Part shown: positions 33,677-43,671 of the stretch, piece after piece | Position numbering within the stretch: the first letter of the stretch is position 1 | Layout: each line of letters opens with the position of its first letter | Assembly: GCA_963849115.1 (NCBI GenBank) | Contig: CAWKGK010000009.1 | Span: forward strand, 310,001-374,000 | DNA length: 64,000 nucleotides | Reading direction: 5' to 3' | Origin: JACDAL01 sp963849115 | GTDB lineage: Bacteria; Actinomycetota; CADDZG01; WHSQ01 | Translations under genes and position numbers: made by a program | The notes under the pieces: model-generated | Seen by the model: the letters and a program-made list of their open reading frames with translations, nothing else | Told to the model about the DNA's origin: nothing | Database searches by the model: none

Positions 33677-36352
33677 TCATCTAACGGCGGGATTGTAGCC
33701 CGAGACGGCGTTCTCCACGAGGATCTCTCGAGACCCGGGCTCCAGCGGTTGGAAGTAGAGCTTGGGACCTTCCGGAGTCTGACGTCCAAAGAAGACGCCG
33801 CGGCCGTCTGGAGACCATGCGGGATGAAGGTCTCCTACGTCGTTATCGGTGATCTGTCGCGCTTCGTCGCCAAAGGACACAACAAAGATCTCCTTGTCTC
33901 CATCGATGTTTCTGTCAAACACCAACGCGCTGCCGTCGGGGGACCATTCAGGGGCAAGGTCGTCGACCGTGTTGTCTGTGACCTTGATGGGCCTTTCGGA
34001 GCCGGCGGCGTCCACGATATAGATCTCGAAATCCCCATCCATCCGGCTCGCGAACGCGATCCTCTCCCCATCGGGAGACCACGCCGGCTGCCTGTCTTGA
34101 GCGCCGTTGTCTACAAGTTTGCGAGGTTCACCACTTGGCAAGTCGAGGACGAAAATGTCGAAGTCGTCGACGAGGTTGCTGGCGAAGGCGAGGCGCCTTC
34201 CGTCGGGTGAGAAGTCGGGAGCGTAATCGTTGGAATCGTTGTTGGTTACATCGACCAGGCTCTTGTCCTCACGATCGAAGACGAAGATGTCGAGTCGACC
34301 GTCCACGTTCGCCGAATAGGTCAGCCTCGTGCCGTCGGAAGAAAAGTCAGGTCGTTGCTGCTCGGTGCCGCTCAACGCCAGTGGAATCGGGTTTTCTCCA
34401 GGGAGCGCGAGGAGATGAATCTGGGGCACTCCTGAGACATCTCGCAAGAACGCAACCTCCTCGGCGTCGCCGAACTGTTGCGCCGATTGGGCCGACGAAC
34501 TGGAAGAAGCGGAGGATGCGAACGGATCGGACCGTTCGGAGTCATTGGATTGGGCGGATGCCAGAAGCAGCGCCGCCAGCGCGAGGGCCACCAAGGCGAA
34601 CAGCGCGAGGCCGATATGGGCCGCGCGGAGCTGAGTCTCAGCGCCCTCCGTCCTGAGCATGGCCACTGCCAGATCGTCCCGTGGAGACAGATCGGGAGCG
34701 CGTTTGGTTGTCCAGATCGGGACAACCCCCGTGTCGGCGTCGGCAAAGGGAGACGCGGTTGACTGGAGCTCGGGTTCGGGAAAGCCCGTAACACCCTCGA
34801 TCCCGGAATGCGATGCCGGAGTGTCGGTCTCGGGCTCGGCCGGAGTAGACGCGGCCGCAGGTTCGATGACCTCTTCTTCCGTTGCCGGGCTGTCTTGAAA
34901 CCCAACAATCTGCCCGTGCGGGAAGGCCAACTCGACCTGGTCGGGCGGCACCTCGTCCTGAGAGCTTCGCCTCTTCCAGGGCCGGTTGGGCGCGATGGTC
35001 ACCGACCACACATAGAGAATCCCCGCTAGAAGCCAAAAATGGAACTGGAAGACGCCCTTACCGAGGTTGTTGCTGAAGTAACTGACCAGGACATAGCCGA
35101 GGGTCAAGCCCATTAGGGCGCGTGGTGCGTCCTCTCGCCCGGCGCCTGTCCGTCGCCCCAGCAGCACGATTGACACCATGGCTGCTCCAAAGCAGACGAT
35201 ACCCACCAGTCCGGCCTCGACCAGGCTTCTGAGATAGTCGTTGTGGGCGTTGTGCCCGACGGCGACCGTTGTGCCGCCAAACCCAACCCCCAACAGCGGG
35301 CGTTGGCGCCACAGCTCGAGGCCGTCCCCCCATATCTCCACCCGCCCGGTGAGCGATGTGCGCTGGGCGTTTTCCCCTTGTCGGACCCTGCCTTCCGTGC
35401 TTGCTGCCTCCGACGTGATGACTTGAGTGCCACGACTGCCCACCTGGGGTGCGGCCAGCAGCACTACCGCGGTTACAAGCACAGCGGTGATCAGGATCTT
35501 GCGCTGTCGTATGCCAATCACCACCACCAGGATTGCGAGGGCGGCCACGGAGTTTCGCGACAGGGTGAGGAATACGGAAGCAAACGCCGCGAGAGAAAGT
35601 ACGTCGAGCCAGGCACGGGCCTTGGCCGAAACCTGCCCTCGAAGCGCCCACGCCGCCGCCAGGACGGTCACGAGGTAGAAGCCGTACGTATTGGGGTCCA
35701 CGAACACCGACTGGACTCGACTCCAGCCTTGATACTCGTTCACCTCGGCTGCCCCAGTGAGTATTTGGCCGAGTCCGACGGCGATCGGTACGACAGAGCC
35801 CACCGCGATTCCTATGAGCAGAAGGCGTAGCCTTCGTGCATCGGGCGGGTCGGCGACCAGCAGGAGATAGACGCTATAGGCGGACGCGAACTTGAGAATG
35901 TCGCGGGCGCCCAATGTCGCTTCCTGAGAGTAGAGGAGGCTGAAGCCGGCCAACCCCAGAAACGCCAGTACGGGAACGACCGTGGGGGCTCGCCAGAGAG
36001 GGGCCAGTTCGCCCGCCCGAGCCTTGCTCGCGAGGTACCACACCACCCCGCCGAAGAAGCCGAGCGTCAGGATGTCTCCGGGCCCAAGCGCCAGCCCCCC
36101 CACATTCGCCGCAGGGAGCAGGTAGGTCCCCTCGAGGATCGCCCGGCCGAATGCCAGTCCCAGGAGTGCGCCCTGGAGGTTGGCCCGCATGGCCAACAAG
36201 AAGAAAAGGCCCAGCACCCCCGCCACGATCAGGGCGGGGGGGACGAATGATGCCGCAGCCACTGCGACTAGGGCAGCAACCGCCGCCCCGGCGACGGGGA
36301 GGGCCTGGGGGAGCCGGGGCCTGGGTCGACCAACCGCCTGACTAATCGACAT
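33677..36352 (-). CDS. Wzy/O-antigen-ligase-like polymerase fused to PD40 beta-propeller
   Basis: An 891-residue protein of two halves. Residues 1-440 carry 11-12 spans with the Wzy_C/O-antigen-ligase pattern, including VGHNAHNDYLRSLVEAG. A Pro/Glu-rich cytoplasmic-type stretch (about 450-570) follows, then one more span (about 575-596: GLALFALVALALAALLLAS). The second half has six TolB-like PD40 repeats, each with a form of PDFSPDGRRLAFASN, predicted outside. It probably polymerises repeat units, and the propeller may bind the product or another wall protein. It overlaps the end of the phosphodiesterase gene by 11 bases. The fusion is unusual. Confidence 0.88.
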   Translation of the reverse strand: MSISQAVGRPRPRLPQALPVAGAAVAALVAVAAASFVPPALIVAGVLGLFFLLAMRANLQGALLGLAFGRAILEGTYLLPAANVGGLALGPGDILTLGFFGGVVWYLASKARAGELAPLWRAPTVVPVLAFLGLAGFSLLYSQEATLGARDILKFASAYSVYLLLVADPPDARRLRLLLIGIAVGSVVPIAVGLGQILTGAAEVNEYQGWSRVQSVFVDPNTYGFYLVTVLAAAWALRGQVSAKARAWLDVLSLAAFASVFLTLSRNSVAALAILVVVIGIRQRKILITAVLVTAVVLLAAPQVGSRGTQVITSEAASTEGRVRQGENAQRTSLTGRVEIWGDGLELWRQRPLLGVGFGGTTVAVGHNAHNDYLRSLVEAGLVGIVCFGAAMVSIVLLGRRTGAGREDAPRALMGLTLGYVLVSYFSNNLGKGVFQFHFWLLAGILYVWSVTIAPNRPWKRRSSQDEVPPDQVELAFPHGQIVGFQDSPATEEEVIEPAAASTPAEPETDTPASHSGIEGVTGFPEPELQSTASPFADADTGVVPIWTTKRAPDLSPRDDLAVAMLRTEGAETQLRAAHIGLALFALVALALAALLLASAQSNDSERSDPFASSASSSSSAQSAQQFGDAEEVAFLRDVSGVPQIHLLALPGENPIPLALSGTEQQRPDFSSDGTRLTYSANVDGRLDIFVFDREDKSLVDVTNNDSNDYAPDFSPDGRRLAFASNLVDDFDIFVLDLPSGEPRKLVDNGAQDRQPAWSPDGERIAFASRMDGDFEIYIVDAAGSERPIKVTDNTVDDLAPEWSPDGSALVFDRNIDGDKEIFVVSFGDEARQITDNDVGDLHPAWSPDGRGVFFGRQTPEGPKLYFQPLEPGSREILVENAVSGYNPAVR

Positions 36353-37874
36353 AACCCAGGCCCCGCAGCTGTTCCAGAACGGCGGCTTCTTCGTCGACGC
36401 TGTAGGGCTCTTCCGGGGAGCCCGACACTTCGGAGTCGAGTTTCACAGATACACGCACGGCATCACCCTGCGCCGGCACCAGGGAGTGACCGTCGAGCCC
36501 GTCGACCTCCAACCCGAGCAGAGCCAGGAGGGTGGGCGCGATGTCCGGGGCGTTGCCGGCAATGCGAGCCGGGGAGTGCGGAGCGCGGAGCGCAACTATT
36601 CCCTCCGACGCATGCGTGCCCCACGGAAGCTCTGTTCGCGACACCCACGGCGTGGCTGCATGCAGCCCGTTGTGCAGCCCCACCGACTCATCCGCCATCT
36701 CGCACAAAAGATCGGGGGCCTCGTGGACGTACGGTCCCTGGTATCTCTCCTCACGCCTGGTCACGGTCTTCACGGCCGGTTCCCCGGAGGGGGTCCGTTG
36801 TCCCTCGAGCAGGGCAATGACCTGTCGGCGAAGGGCCTCATCCGCCGCGTCGGCGAGTCTGACGCCGCCCTCATAAGGCAGCGCGGTCCACACCCTGGCG
36901 CTCTTCGCTGCTCCCGAACCTGACGCCCTGTCCCGGATCCGCCGCTGCAGCCCTCTGGGGGCGAGCCGGGCGGCCTTCGATCTTCCTGCCCGTGCCACCA
37001 GGCGGTGGGCGCGCCCGAGGCCGGCCCCTTCCATCAACCCGGCCTCTGCCAATGCCACATCGAAGAACAGGTCTGCGTTGAGAGGCCCGAAGCCATGATC
37101 CGAGCACAGCACCACAGACGTGTCCGTGGGTATTGCAGTAAGAAGCTCGCCGATGGCGTCGTCGAGCGCGATCACGGACGCCAGGGCGTCCCTCCGGACA
37201 CGATCTGCTTTGCGGGTGTCGTAGTGGGGGGACCCCGGTACGAGATATTTCCACCACGGATGTCCTAGGCGGTCGGGGAGGACGAACACGACGGCAAAGA
37301 GATCCCATTCGAGGTCGGAGGCGAGCCACGCTGCCGCACGCCCCCGCGCCCTTGTCATGTCCGCTAGCCGGCCCAGCGTGCTCGAGGGCTCTCGGGCGCC
37401 TTCGGCCACCGGAACGTCGAGGATGTAGCCGAAATCTTCCAGACGGGCGGCGAGAGAGGCCGGATGGGTGAACTGCGCCGTTGGGGGTGCGGGCATGCCG
37501 GACACGACGGCTCCCTTGATCGGGCGAGGCGGATGGGTCATGGGGACGTTGAGGACGACCGAGCGGCCGCCCGCCTCACCGACGTAATCCCAAATCCTCG
37601 GCGCCCCCACCTTCTGATCCGACGCAGGGCGACCGTCTTTGTCCGTGAATCCGAACAAGCCGTGCCGCCCCGGACCCACTCCGGTGGTGATGCTCGTCCA
37701 CGCAGGAGCGGTATAGGCGGGAAATGTCGACCAGAGCGGGCCGGTAGAGCATTGCTCCAGGAATGCGGTCAGGTTGGGAGTGTGGTCGGCGACCAGCGGG
37801 GCGCGCAGGAAGGCGCTCGATAGACCGTCAATCCCGAGCATGAGGCTTCGTCCGGCGAGGCCGCTTGCCGTCAC
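36342..37874 (-). CDS. Alkaline-phosphatase-superfamily phosphodiesterase-like protein (copy 1)
   Basis: About 510 residues of the type I phosphodiesterase/nucleotide pyrophosphatase fold. The first metal Asp is in LMLGIDGLS and the candidate nucleophile Thr in PAYTAPAWTSITTG. A metal pair Asp-His is in LCSDHGFGPLN, and the late His lies in GTHASEGIVAL. It ends with the EEAAVLEQLRGLGYVD tail seen in all five paralogues here. I chose the GTG at 37874 because GAGG lies 6 bases upstream; a TTG at 37961 is the longest possibility. No signal peptide is obvious. It could hydrolyse or transfer a phosphodiester or sulfate ester on the glycan; the substrate is unknown. Confidence 0.85.
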   Translation of the reverse strand: MTASGLAGRSLMLGIDGLSSAFLRAPLVADHTPNLTAFLEQCSTGPLWSTFPAYTAPAWTSITTGVGPGRHGLFGFTDKDGRPASDQKVGAPRIWDYVGEAGGRSVVLNVPMTHPPRPIKGAVVSGMPAPPTAQFTHPASLAARLEDFGYILDVPVAEGAREPSSTLGRLADMTRARGRAAAWLASDLEWDLFAVVFVLPDRLGHPWWKYLVPGSPHYDTRKADRVRRDALASVIALDDAIGELLTAIPTDTSVVLCSDHGFGPLNADLFFDVALAEAGLMEGAGLGRAHRLVARAGRSKAARLAPRGLQRRIRDRASGSGAAKSARVWTALPYEGGVRLADAADEALRRQVIALLEGQRTPSGEPAVKTVTRREERYQGPYVHEAPDLLCEMADESVGLHNGLHAATPWVSRTELPWGTHASEGIVALRAPHSPARIAGNAPDIAPTLLALLGLEVDGLDGHSLVPAQGDAVRVSVKLDSEVSGSPEEPYSVDEEAAVLEQLRGLGYVD

Positions 37875-38134
37875 TGCTGCCTCGTAGGGGCAAGAGCCCG
37901 GCGGATCAAGATGAAAAAGCCTCGATAACGCAGCGCGTACGCCGCTGCTCCTTGCGAGCAAGGTGAATTGCCGCTCAAAAAACCTCCATCAATCTTGAAC
38001 CTGACTTCGGCGGGCTCTCAGCCGTATCGGTGGGTTCGGGCTGAGCCCGATGTCCCATTGTCCCGGAATTGGACCGAGGCACACCAGCGAACATCCCCAG
38101 GAGCACGATAGCGCAATCGAGGTCGAAATTCCCC
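37875..38134. other. Intergenic region between divergent phosphodiesterase and lhgO-like genes
   Basis: No gene is supported here. The unlikely N-terminal extension of the phosphodiesterase frame covers 37875-37961. The stretch is followed by AT-richer DNA with two direct repeats that probably belong to the divergent promoters. Confidence 0.4.
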
Positions 38135-38170
38135 GTTTTTTGGTAAAGTCGACCGGTTTTTGGTAGAGTC
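38135..38170. promoter_or_regulatory. Two direct repeats spaced 20 bases
   Basis: TTTTTGGTAAAGTC and TTTTTGGTAGAGTC repeat with a 20-base period (TGGTA at 38141 and 38161). That is close to two helix turns, so both lie on one DNA face. It is a candidate activator or repressor site between divergent genes. Confidence 0.45.
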
Positions 38171-38297
38171 ATGGGCGGCAGACGAATATGGGGAGGACGA
38201 GAGGCCGCAGCTCCATTCGGAGTTGGAGTCACTCTGCCTAATTTTCGCAGATGGGGTTGGCAATGAATATCGGACAATCGTCCACTTGCTTGAACAG

Positions 38298-39558
38298 GTG
38301 CTTGCAATAGCTTCGGGAGGGCGTCCGCAGCGCGCATGCCAGTTCCTGATCATTGGAGCGGGCATCACAGGTCAAACCATCGCTCGTGAGCTCCTCGCAC
38401 GCGGGGCCGATGACATCGTGATCCTGGACAAGGAGAAGGCCGCGGGCGCTCACGCCAGTGGGCGCAACAGCGGCGTGTTGCATGCCGGCATTTACTACAC
38501 TCCGGATAGCCTCAAGGCGCAGGTACTGCGTAGGCGGGAACCGGCTCATGAAGGAGTTCTGCCGGCAGAGAGCGCTGACGCTGCACGAGTCGGGAAAAGT
38601 GGTTGTGGCCATGGACGCAGGTGAGGCCGCTCGCTTATCTGAGCTCAAGGCACGAGCCGATTCGTGCGGGGCCCGGGCGCATTTCATCGACACAGACGAG
38701 CTGGCCGAGATAGAGCCACATGCCGCGACCTACGACCGGGCGCTGTTCTCGCCGGACACCGCAGTAATCCGCCCCCTGGAGATCCTCCGGGCGTTGGAGC
38801 AGGAGCTGGTGAGCTCCGGCAAGGTGCGGTTTTACTACGGCGCTGCCGTGAGGGGCCCAGCTGGGCGCCGAACGCTGTCTACCTCCAGAGGCATCCTTGC
38901 CTACGACACCTTGGTCAACGCTGCGGGAGCTCATGCCGATGTCATCGCGCACCGCTTCGGCGTAGGCCGAGAGTACAAGATCCTCCCCTTCAAGGGCACA
39001 TATAAGAAGCTGGTTCCGGGAGCAAGCACGTTGATCAGAAGCAATGTCTATCCGGTCCCTGACCTCCGAAATCCCTTCCTCGGCGTCCATTTCACTCGGA
39101 GCGCGGACGGAACCGTCTATGTGGGCCCTACCGCAATCCCAGCACTTGGGCGCGAGAACTATCGACTGTTCGATGGATGGTCATGGGAGACTCCAAGCAT
39201 CCTCTACCGGGATGGCGTCTTGATCGCGAGCAACGATGCTTTTCGCAACGCGGCTACCACCGAGCCGAAGAGATATGTGAAGAGAATCCTCTTCCAGGAA
39301 GCGCGCAAGCTGGTACCTTCCCTAAGACTGAAGGATCTCGAGAACTCGCCAAAGGTAGGCGTGCGGCCCCAGCTGGTGCACTGGCCCACCAGAAAGCTGG
39401 TCATGGATTTCGTCACCCACTACCAAGACGACGCATACCACATTTTAAATGCCATCTCTCCGGCCTTCACCTCGTCCATGGCCTTCGCCCAGCACGTCGC
39501 TGGCACACTCACAACAGAAAAGGGGCAGTCGCATGCCGTTTCAGTTTCAACCACTTGA
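38298..39558 (+). pseudogene. LhgO-like FAD-dependent oxidoreductase, frameshifted
   Basis: Together the two frames encode a protein of about 420 residues like L-2-hydroxyglutarate oxidase. The first frame has the FAD motif FLIIGAGITGQTIARELL and HASGRNSGVLHAGIYYTPDS. After about 38520 the family sequence jumps one frame to YCVGGNRLMKEFC and continues to the end (PFKGTYKKLVPGAS, GVRPQLVHWP, NAISPAFTSSMAFA). A single extra base between SLKAQ and YCVGG restores the match. Without correction the product would be cut at about 100 residues. The start is uncertain; GTG 38298 gives a family-like length. The end overlaps rmlC by 26 bases. It may be a real lesion or a sequencing error. Confidence 0.76.
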
Positions 39559-40102
39559 AATACCTGAGGTCGTCTTGGTCGAGGCTCGGGCTTTCGACGA
39601 CCAGCGGGGGTTCTTCATGGAAACCTACAAGCGCTCCGCCTTCGCCGAGGCCGGGATAGTCGAAACATTCGTGCAGGATAACTACTCACACTCCAGCCGC
39701 GGGGTCCTGCGCGGCCTTCACTACCAGAACCCACCCGCGGCCCAGGGCAAGCTCGTCCAGGCGCTGAGAGGCGAGATACTCGACATCGCGGTCGACATCC
39801 GCAAAGGCTCGCCGAGCTACGGACGATTTGTTACCGCGACCCTGTCGCACAAGAACCGGCGCCTGCTGTTTGTTCCGGCGGGATTCGCGCACGGGTTCTT
39901 AGCCTTGACCGATGAGGCCGATGTTGTTTACAAGGTCACCAGTGAATACTCACCAGAGCACGACTCGGGGGTGCTGTGGAGTGATCCCGCCCTAGGCATC
40001 GAGCTACCCTTGTCGGACGTCCTGTTGTCCGAGAAGGATCAGGTGCTCCCCTTGTTGGCAAACGCCGATAATAGCTTTGTCTATCACGGAGGGCCGAGAT
40101 GA
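39533..40102 (+). CDS. rmlC: dTDP-4-dehydrorhamnose 3,5-epimerase
   Basis: A 189-residue cupin epimerase. Family pieces are DDQRGFFMETYKRSAFAEAG, VQDNYSHSSRGVLRGLHYQNP (the catalytic His is in RGLHYQ) and LLFVPAGFAHGFLAL. A GVLWSDPALGIELP tail completes it, and length matches the family. The ATG at 39533 was chosen because it gives the standard N-terminus; the frame is open further up only inside the lhgO-like gene. It makes dTDP-4-keto-L-rhamnose (or a related keto sugar) for the reductase RmlD. It overlaps the next gene by 4 bases. Confidence 0.93.
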   Translation: MPFQFQPLEIPEVVLVEARAFDDQRGFFMETYKRSAFAEAGIVETFVQDNYSHSSRGVLRGLHYQNPPAAQGKLVQALRGEILDIAVDIRKGSPSYGRFVTATLSHKNRRLLFVPAGFAHGFLALTDEADVVYKVTSEYSPEHDSGVLWSDPALGIELPLSDVLLSEKDQVLPLLANADNSFVYHGGPR

Positions 40103-41118
40103 AAACGATTCTTGTAACTGGCGCCGGCGGCTACATTGGCTCGGTCCTGACCCGCATCTTGCTCGAGGCAGGCTATCGAGTGGTCGCCGTGGATCGGTTT
40201 TTCTTCGGGCGAGAGACTCTGCCGGCCCAGGATGTGAATCTTCAGGTCGTTCGGACCGACATTCGCTGGATGGATGAGTCACTTTTCGAAGGCGTCTATG
40301 GGGTCATCGATCTTGCCGCGCTGTCAAACGATCCCGCGGGGGAGCTAGACGCAGACAAGACCTGGGCCGTCAACCATCGGGGCCGGGCGCGCGTGGCGCG
40401 CCTCGCAAAGGCGAACGGCGTATCTCGATACATCCTGCCGTCGTCGTGCAGTATCTACGGTTTTCAGGAGGGCCTCTTGGACGAGAGGTCTCCGGTCAAT
40501 CCCTTGACGACTTACGCCAAAGCGAACCTGGCAGCAGAGGGGGACACCCTTGCGCTCGGAGACGACGATTTTTGCGTCGTGGTGCTGAGACAGGCGACCG
40601 TCTACGGACTTTCACCGCGCATGCGCTTTGACCTCGCGATCAACGGGATGGCGCGCGGTCTGTTCAAGAACGGCGTTCTTCCGATCCTCAGAGATGGCCT
40701 GCAGTGGAGACCGTTCGTTCACGTCAGGGACACATCTCGGGCAATGCTCGCGATGCTTGGGGCTTCACCTGAGCTCGTGAACGGGGAGATCTTCAATGTA
40801 GGTTCGGACGAACAGAATGTTCAGATCATGCCACTCGCCAGGATGGTCGCCGAGGCGCTGGGTCTGGAGTTTGTCCATGAGTGGTACGGGCTGCCCGATC
40901 ACCGCTCCTACAGGATCTCCTTTGAAAAGATCGGGCGTGTCATCGGCTACCAGACGCAACTCACGCCGGCCGACGGCGCGCGGGAAGTCCATGGGGCCCT
41001 TCAGAGCGGCGATTTGGATCCCGACGACCCCAGGACCAATACTGTGGAGTGGTACAAGAGTCTCATTCAGATGCACGGCTTCCTCAAGGAGACCGAGCTG
41101 GAAGGTGTGCTGCTTTGA
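40099..41118 (+). CDS. NAD-dependent epimerase/dehydratase (extended SDR)
   Basis: A 339-residue extended short-chain dehydrogenase. The NAD motif is ILVTGAGGYIGSVLTRILLEAG and the active-site Tyr and Lys are in TTYAKANLAAE, with SSCSIYG as the Ser region. It lacks the TDEVYG signature of dTDP-glucose 4,6-dehydratase, so it is not an ordinary RmlB. It sits between rmlC and rmlD with 4-base overlaps on both sides, so it probably acts on the same nucleotide sugar, as an epimerase, reductase or dehydratase giving a rarer deoxysugar. The exact reaction is not known. Confidence 0.88.
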   Translation: MKTILVTGAGGYIGSVLTRILLEAGYRVVAVDRFFFGRETLPAQDVNLQVVRTDIRWMDESLFEGVYGVIDLAALSNDPAGELDADKTWAVNHRGRARVARLAKANGVSRYILPSSCSIYGFQEGLLDERSPVNPLTTYAKANLAAEGDTLALGDDDFCVVVLRQATVYGLSPRMRFDLAINGMARGLFKNGVLPILRDGLQWRPFVHVRDTSRAMLAMLGASPELVNGEIFNVGSDEQNVQIMPLARMVAEALGLEFVHEWYGLPDHRSYRISFEKIGRVIGYQTQLTPADGAREVHGALQSGDLDPDDPRTNTVEWYKSLIQMHGFLKETELEGVLL

Positions 41119-41972
41119 GGGTGGCAGTTGTGGGAGCGCGGGGCCAGCTTGGCTCCGACCTCATACGTGTATTCGGGGAGCGCGGACACGATGTCACGGG
41201 GGTATCCCACCAACAAGTAGACGTGATCGAGCCATCCTCCATTGTCGCCGCTCTGGCTGGAATCAAACCCGAAGCAGTTATCAACTGTGCCGCCTATCAC
41301 CGAGTCGACGAGTGTGAGGACAGGCCGCGCGAGACGCTGGACGCGAATGCTCTGGGAGCCCTCAACGTCGCGCGGGCGTGCGAGGAGATCGGCGCCGTGT
41401 GTGTCTTCATAAGCAGTGATTACGTCTTCGATGGCTCCAAGGGTGACTCTTACAAAGAGGACGACCGCACTCAACCCCTCAATGTCTATGGCGTCTCCAA
41501 GGTGGCCGGCGAACAGTTCGTGGCGCAGACCTGTGAGCGCTGGGCGGTGATGCGCGTGGCCAGCTTGTTTGGAGCGGCGGGCGCAAGCGGCAAGGGCGGA
41601 AACTTCGTCGAGACCATACTGACGAAGGCTGCTTCCGGGGCGCCGCTCAGGGTGGTCGACGATATCTTTATGTCGCCGACTTACACCTTGGACGCAGCGG
41701 AGAGTCTCGAGAGGCTGCTCAACAACGGCGCCCACGGGCTCTTTCACGTCACGAACTCAGGCTCCGTAAGCTGGTACGGATTCGCACGCAAGATCCTCGA
41801 TCTCGCTGGGGTGGAGGCAGACCTGCAGCCGACCGAGTCCAAAGACTGGCCGACCAAGGCGCGTCGTCCGGCAAACTCTTCCTTGAGAACCTCGAGGGCC
41901 TATGGGGGTAGCGTAGTGAGAGACTGGGACGACGCGCTGAAGGCCTATCTCTCAGAGAAAGGCCACATATGA
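41115..41972 (+). CDS. rmlD: dTDP-4-dehydrorhamnose reductase
   Basis: A 285-residue SDR. The N-terminal motif is VAVVGARGQLGSDLIRVF, then the family-specific VDVIEPSSIVAAL, INCAAYHRVDECE, ISSDYVFDG and YGVSKVAGEQF (Tyr and Lys). It reduces the 4-keto group with NADPH to give dTDP-L-rhamnose. The start is taken at the TTG overlapping the upstream stop; a GTG two codons later is equally possible. It is followed by a 4-base overlap with the phosphodiesterase-like gene, so sugar activation and glycan editing genes share one operon. Confidence 0.92.
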   Translation: MRVAVVGARGQLGSDLIRVFGERGHDVTGVSHQQVDVIEPSSIVAALAGIKPEAVINCAAYHRVDECEDRPRETLDANALGALNVARACEEIGAVCVFISSDYVFDGSKGDSYKEDDRTQPLNVYGVSKVAGEQFVAQTCERWAVMRVASLFGAAGASGKGGNFVETILTKAASGAPLRVVDDIFMSPTYTLDAAESLERLLNNGAHGLFHVTNSGSVSWYGFARKILDLAGVEADLQPTESKDWPTKARRPANSSLRTSRAYGGSVVRDWDDALKAYLSEKGHI

Positions 41973-43671
41973 GCGAATTTCCGGAAAACGGGTTGCCAAA
42001 GGTCTTGATCCTCGGCCTCGACGCCCTGACACCCCGGCTGGTGGAGAAATGGGTCGCTGAGGATCGCCTTCCCAATATCGGGCGTTTCCTGGCCGAAGGG
42101 GCATGGGGAACGATGAAGTCGGTGCCGAATCGAAACAGCGCGCCGGCTTGGTCGACCATGGTTACAGGCCTCAACCCTGGCAAACACGGAATCTTCTGGT
42201 TCACCGAGGACGATCCGGTGAACTATCAGTACAAGTTTATCAATGGGTCCTATCGACGGGGCAAGGCTTTTTGGCAAGTGCTCTCGGAAGAGGGCCAGCG
42301 GGTGGGGGTGATGAATGTTCCCGTCAGCTTCCCGGCGGAGGAAGTCAACGGTGTCTTCGTTTCCGGGGTGGACAGCCCTAGCGCAGACGACCCACGCTTC
42401 ACTCATCCACCCGAGTTGCGCAAAGAGGTCATAGAGGCCGCCGGCGGCGAGTACTACGTGTATCCCGCTCTGGCCAGATATGTGGTCGGCGGTCAGCCGG
42501 ACGAAGGTCTCGACAGGCTCCATCGGTCGATCGACAAGCGAGCGGCTGTGGCCGAGCACCTGATGACCAGGGCGCCATGGGACACCTTTATGGCCGTGTT
42601 CACCGAGTCCGATGTGGTGAAGCACTTCTTCTGGCGCCACATGGAGGACCCCTTGGAAGGGGATCCACCACGCCATCAGAACGCGATCCGCGACACCTAC
42701 GAGCACCTCGACCGAGTAGTCGGCCGGCTCGTCGACCTTGCCGGGCCCGACACCATGGTCGTGCTTGTGTCCGACCATGGCGCCCGGCAGGAGGATGGCC
42801 TCGCGCGACGCTTCCCAGCTGGCTCGAGCAGCTCGGGCTGCTGGCCTACAAGACTGAAGCGGGCCGGATGAGCTCCAGATCGCTTGTCTATTCGTCGGTA
42901 TCCAAAGCCTTCCGTAAGCTCGAGCGGACACTATCGCCGGAGGTCAAACACAAGCTTTCGCGACGATTGCCCTGGCTCCGTCGTCGCGTCGAGGTCATGA
43001 TGTCTTTTGCCAAGATCGACTGGTCGGCGACCCGCGCTTATACGGACGGCAAGCGTCCCGAGATATGGATCAACCTAGAGGGCAGACAGTCCCAGGGAAT
43101 CGTATCCCCCGGGGACTATGAAGCTGTTCGCGACCAGATCATCGCCTCGTTGACGTCTGCTACCTGCGGCCGGACCGGCAAGCCCCTGGTGCGCCGTGTC
43201 CTGCGGCGCGAGGAGGTGTACTCGGGCCCGTTCGTGGACCGATCTCCCGATCTCATCGTCGAATGGATGGATGAGGGCTCTTGCCTCGACATCCGCTATC
43301 CGGACGGCAGCGGCTTCACGCTCGTGAAGCAACATCTGCCCGACGACCCCTTCGACCATCTCGTCAACGGCGGGCACGATTCATTTGGGATCGTTGGGTT
43401 TTTGGGCCAGGGTGTGAAACCCACTCGCTTGGAGAACGCGCAGATAGCCGACTTCGCGCCGACCATTCTGTGGCTACGCGATGCTCCTATACCGACAGAC
43501 GTGGATGGAGTCGTCTTGAAGGACGCCTTCTCCGATGAGCTGTGGGCGTCGCGCCCGGTTCGAGTTGGCGGACAGGGAGTCTTACCCGATGGAGCCGAGC
43601 GCACCGGCTTCTCTAAGGAAGAGGAGCAAGAGGTGCGGGAACGCCTCCAGGCCCTGGGCTATGTCGAATGA
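41969..43671 (+). pseudogene. Phosphodiesterase-like protein (copy 2), frameshifted
   Basis: Two frames together match copy 3 (43668-45374) along its whole length, including LILGLDALTPRLVEKWVAED, NSAPAWSTMVTGLNPGKHGI, VSDHGARQEDGLAR and the tail EEEQEVRERLQALGYVE. The family sequence leaves the first frame after GLAR near 42810 and resumes in the second at LPSWLEQLGLLAYK. One missing base explains it; the total length is one base short of copy 3. As it stands the gene would yield about 300 residues of the catalytic N-terminal part. The two copies are a tandem duplication. It could be a true pseudogene or a sequence error in a CG-rich run. Confidence 0.86.

Noticed and set aside
38515..38630. 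Second selenoprotein in the lhgO-like gene
   Set aside because: The break is a frame change and not an in-frame UGA at a Cys position; no hairpin follows.
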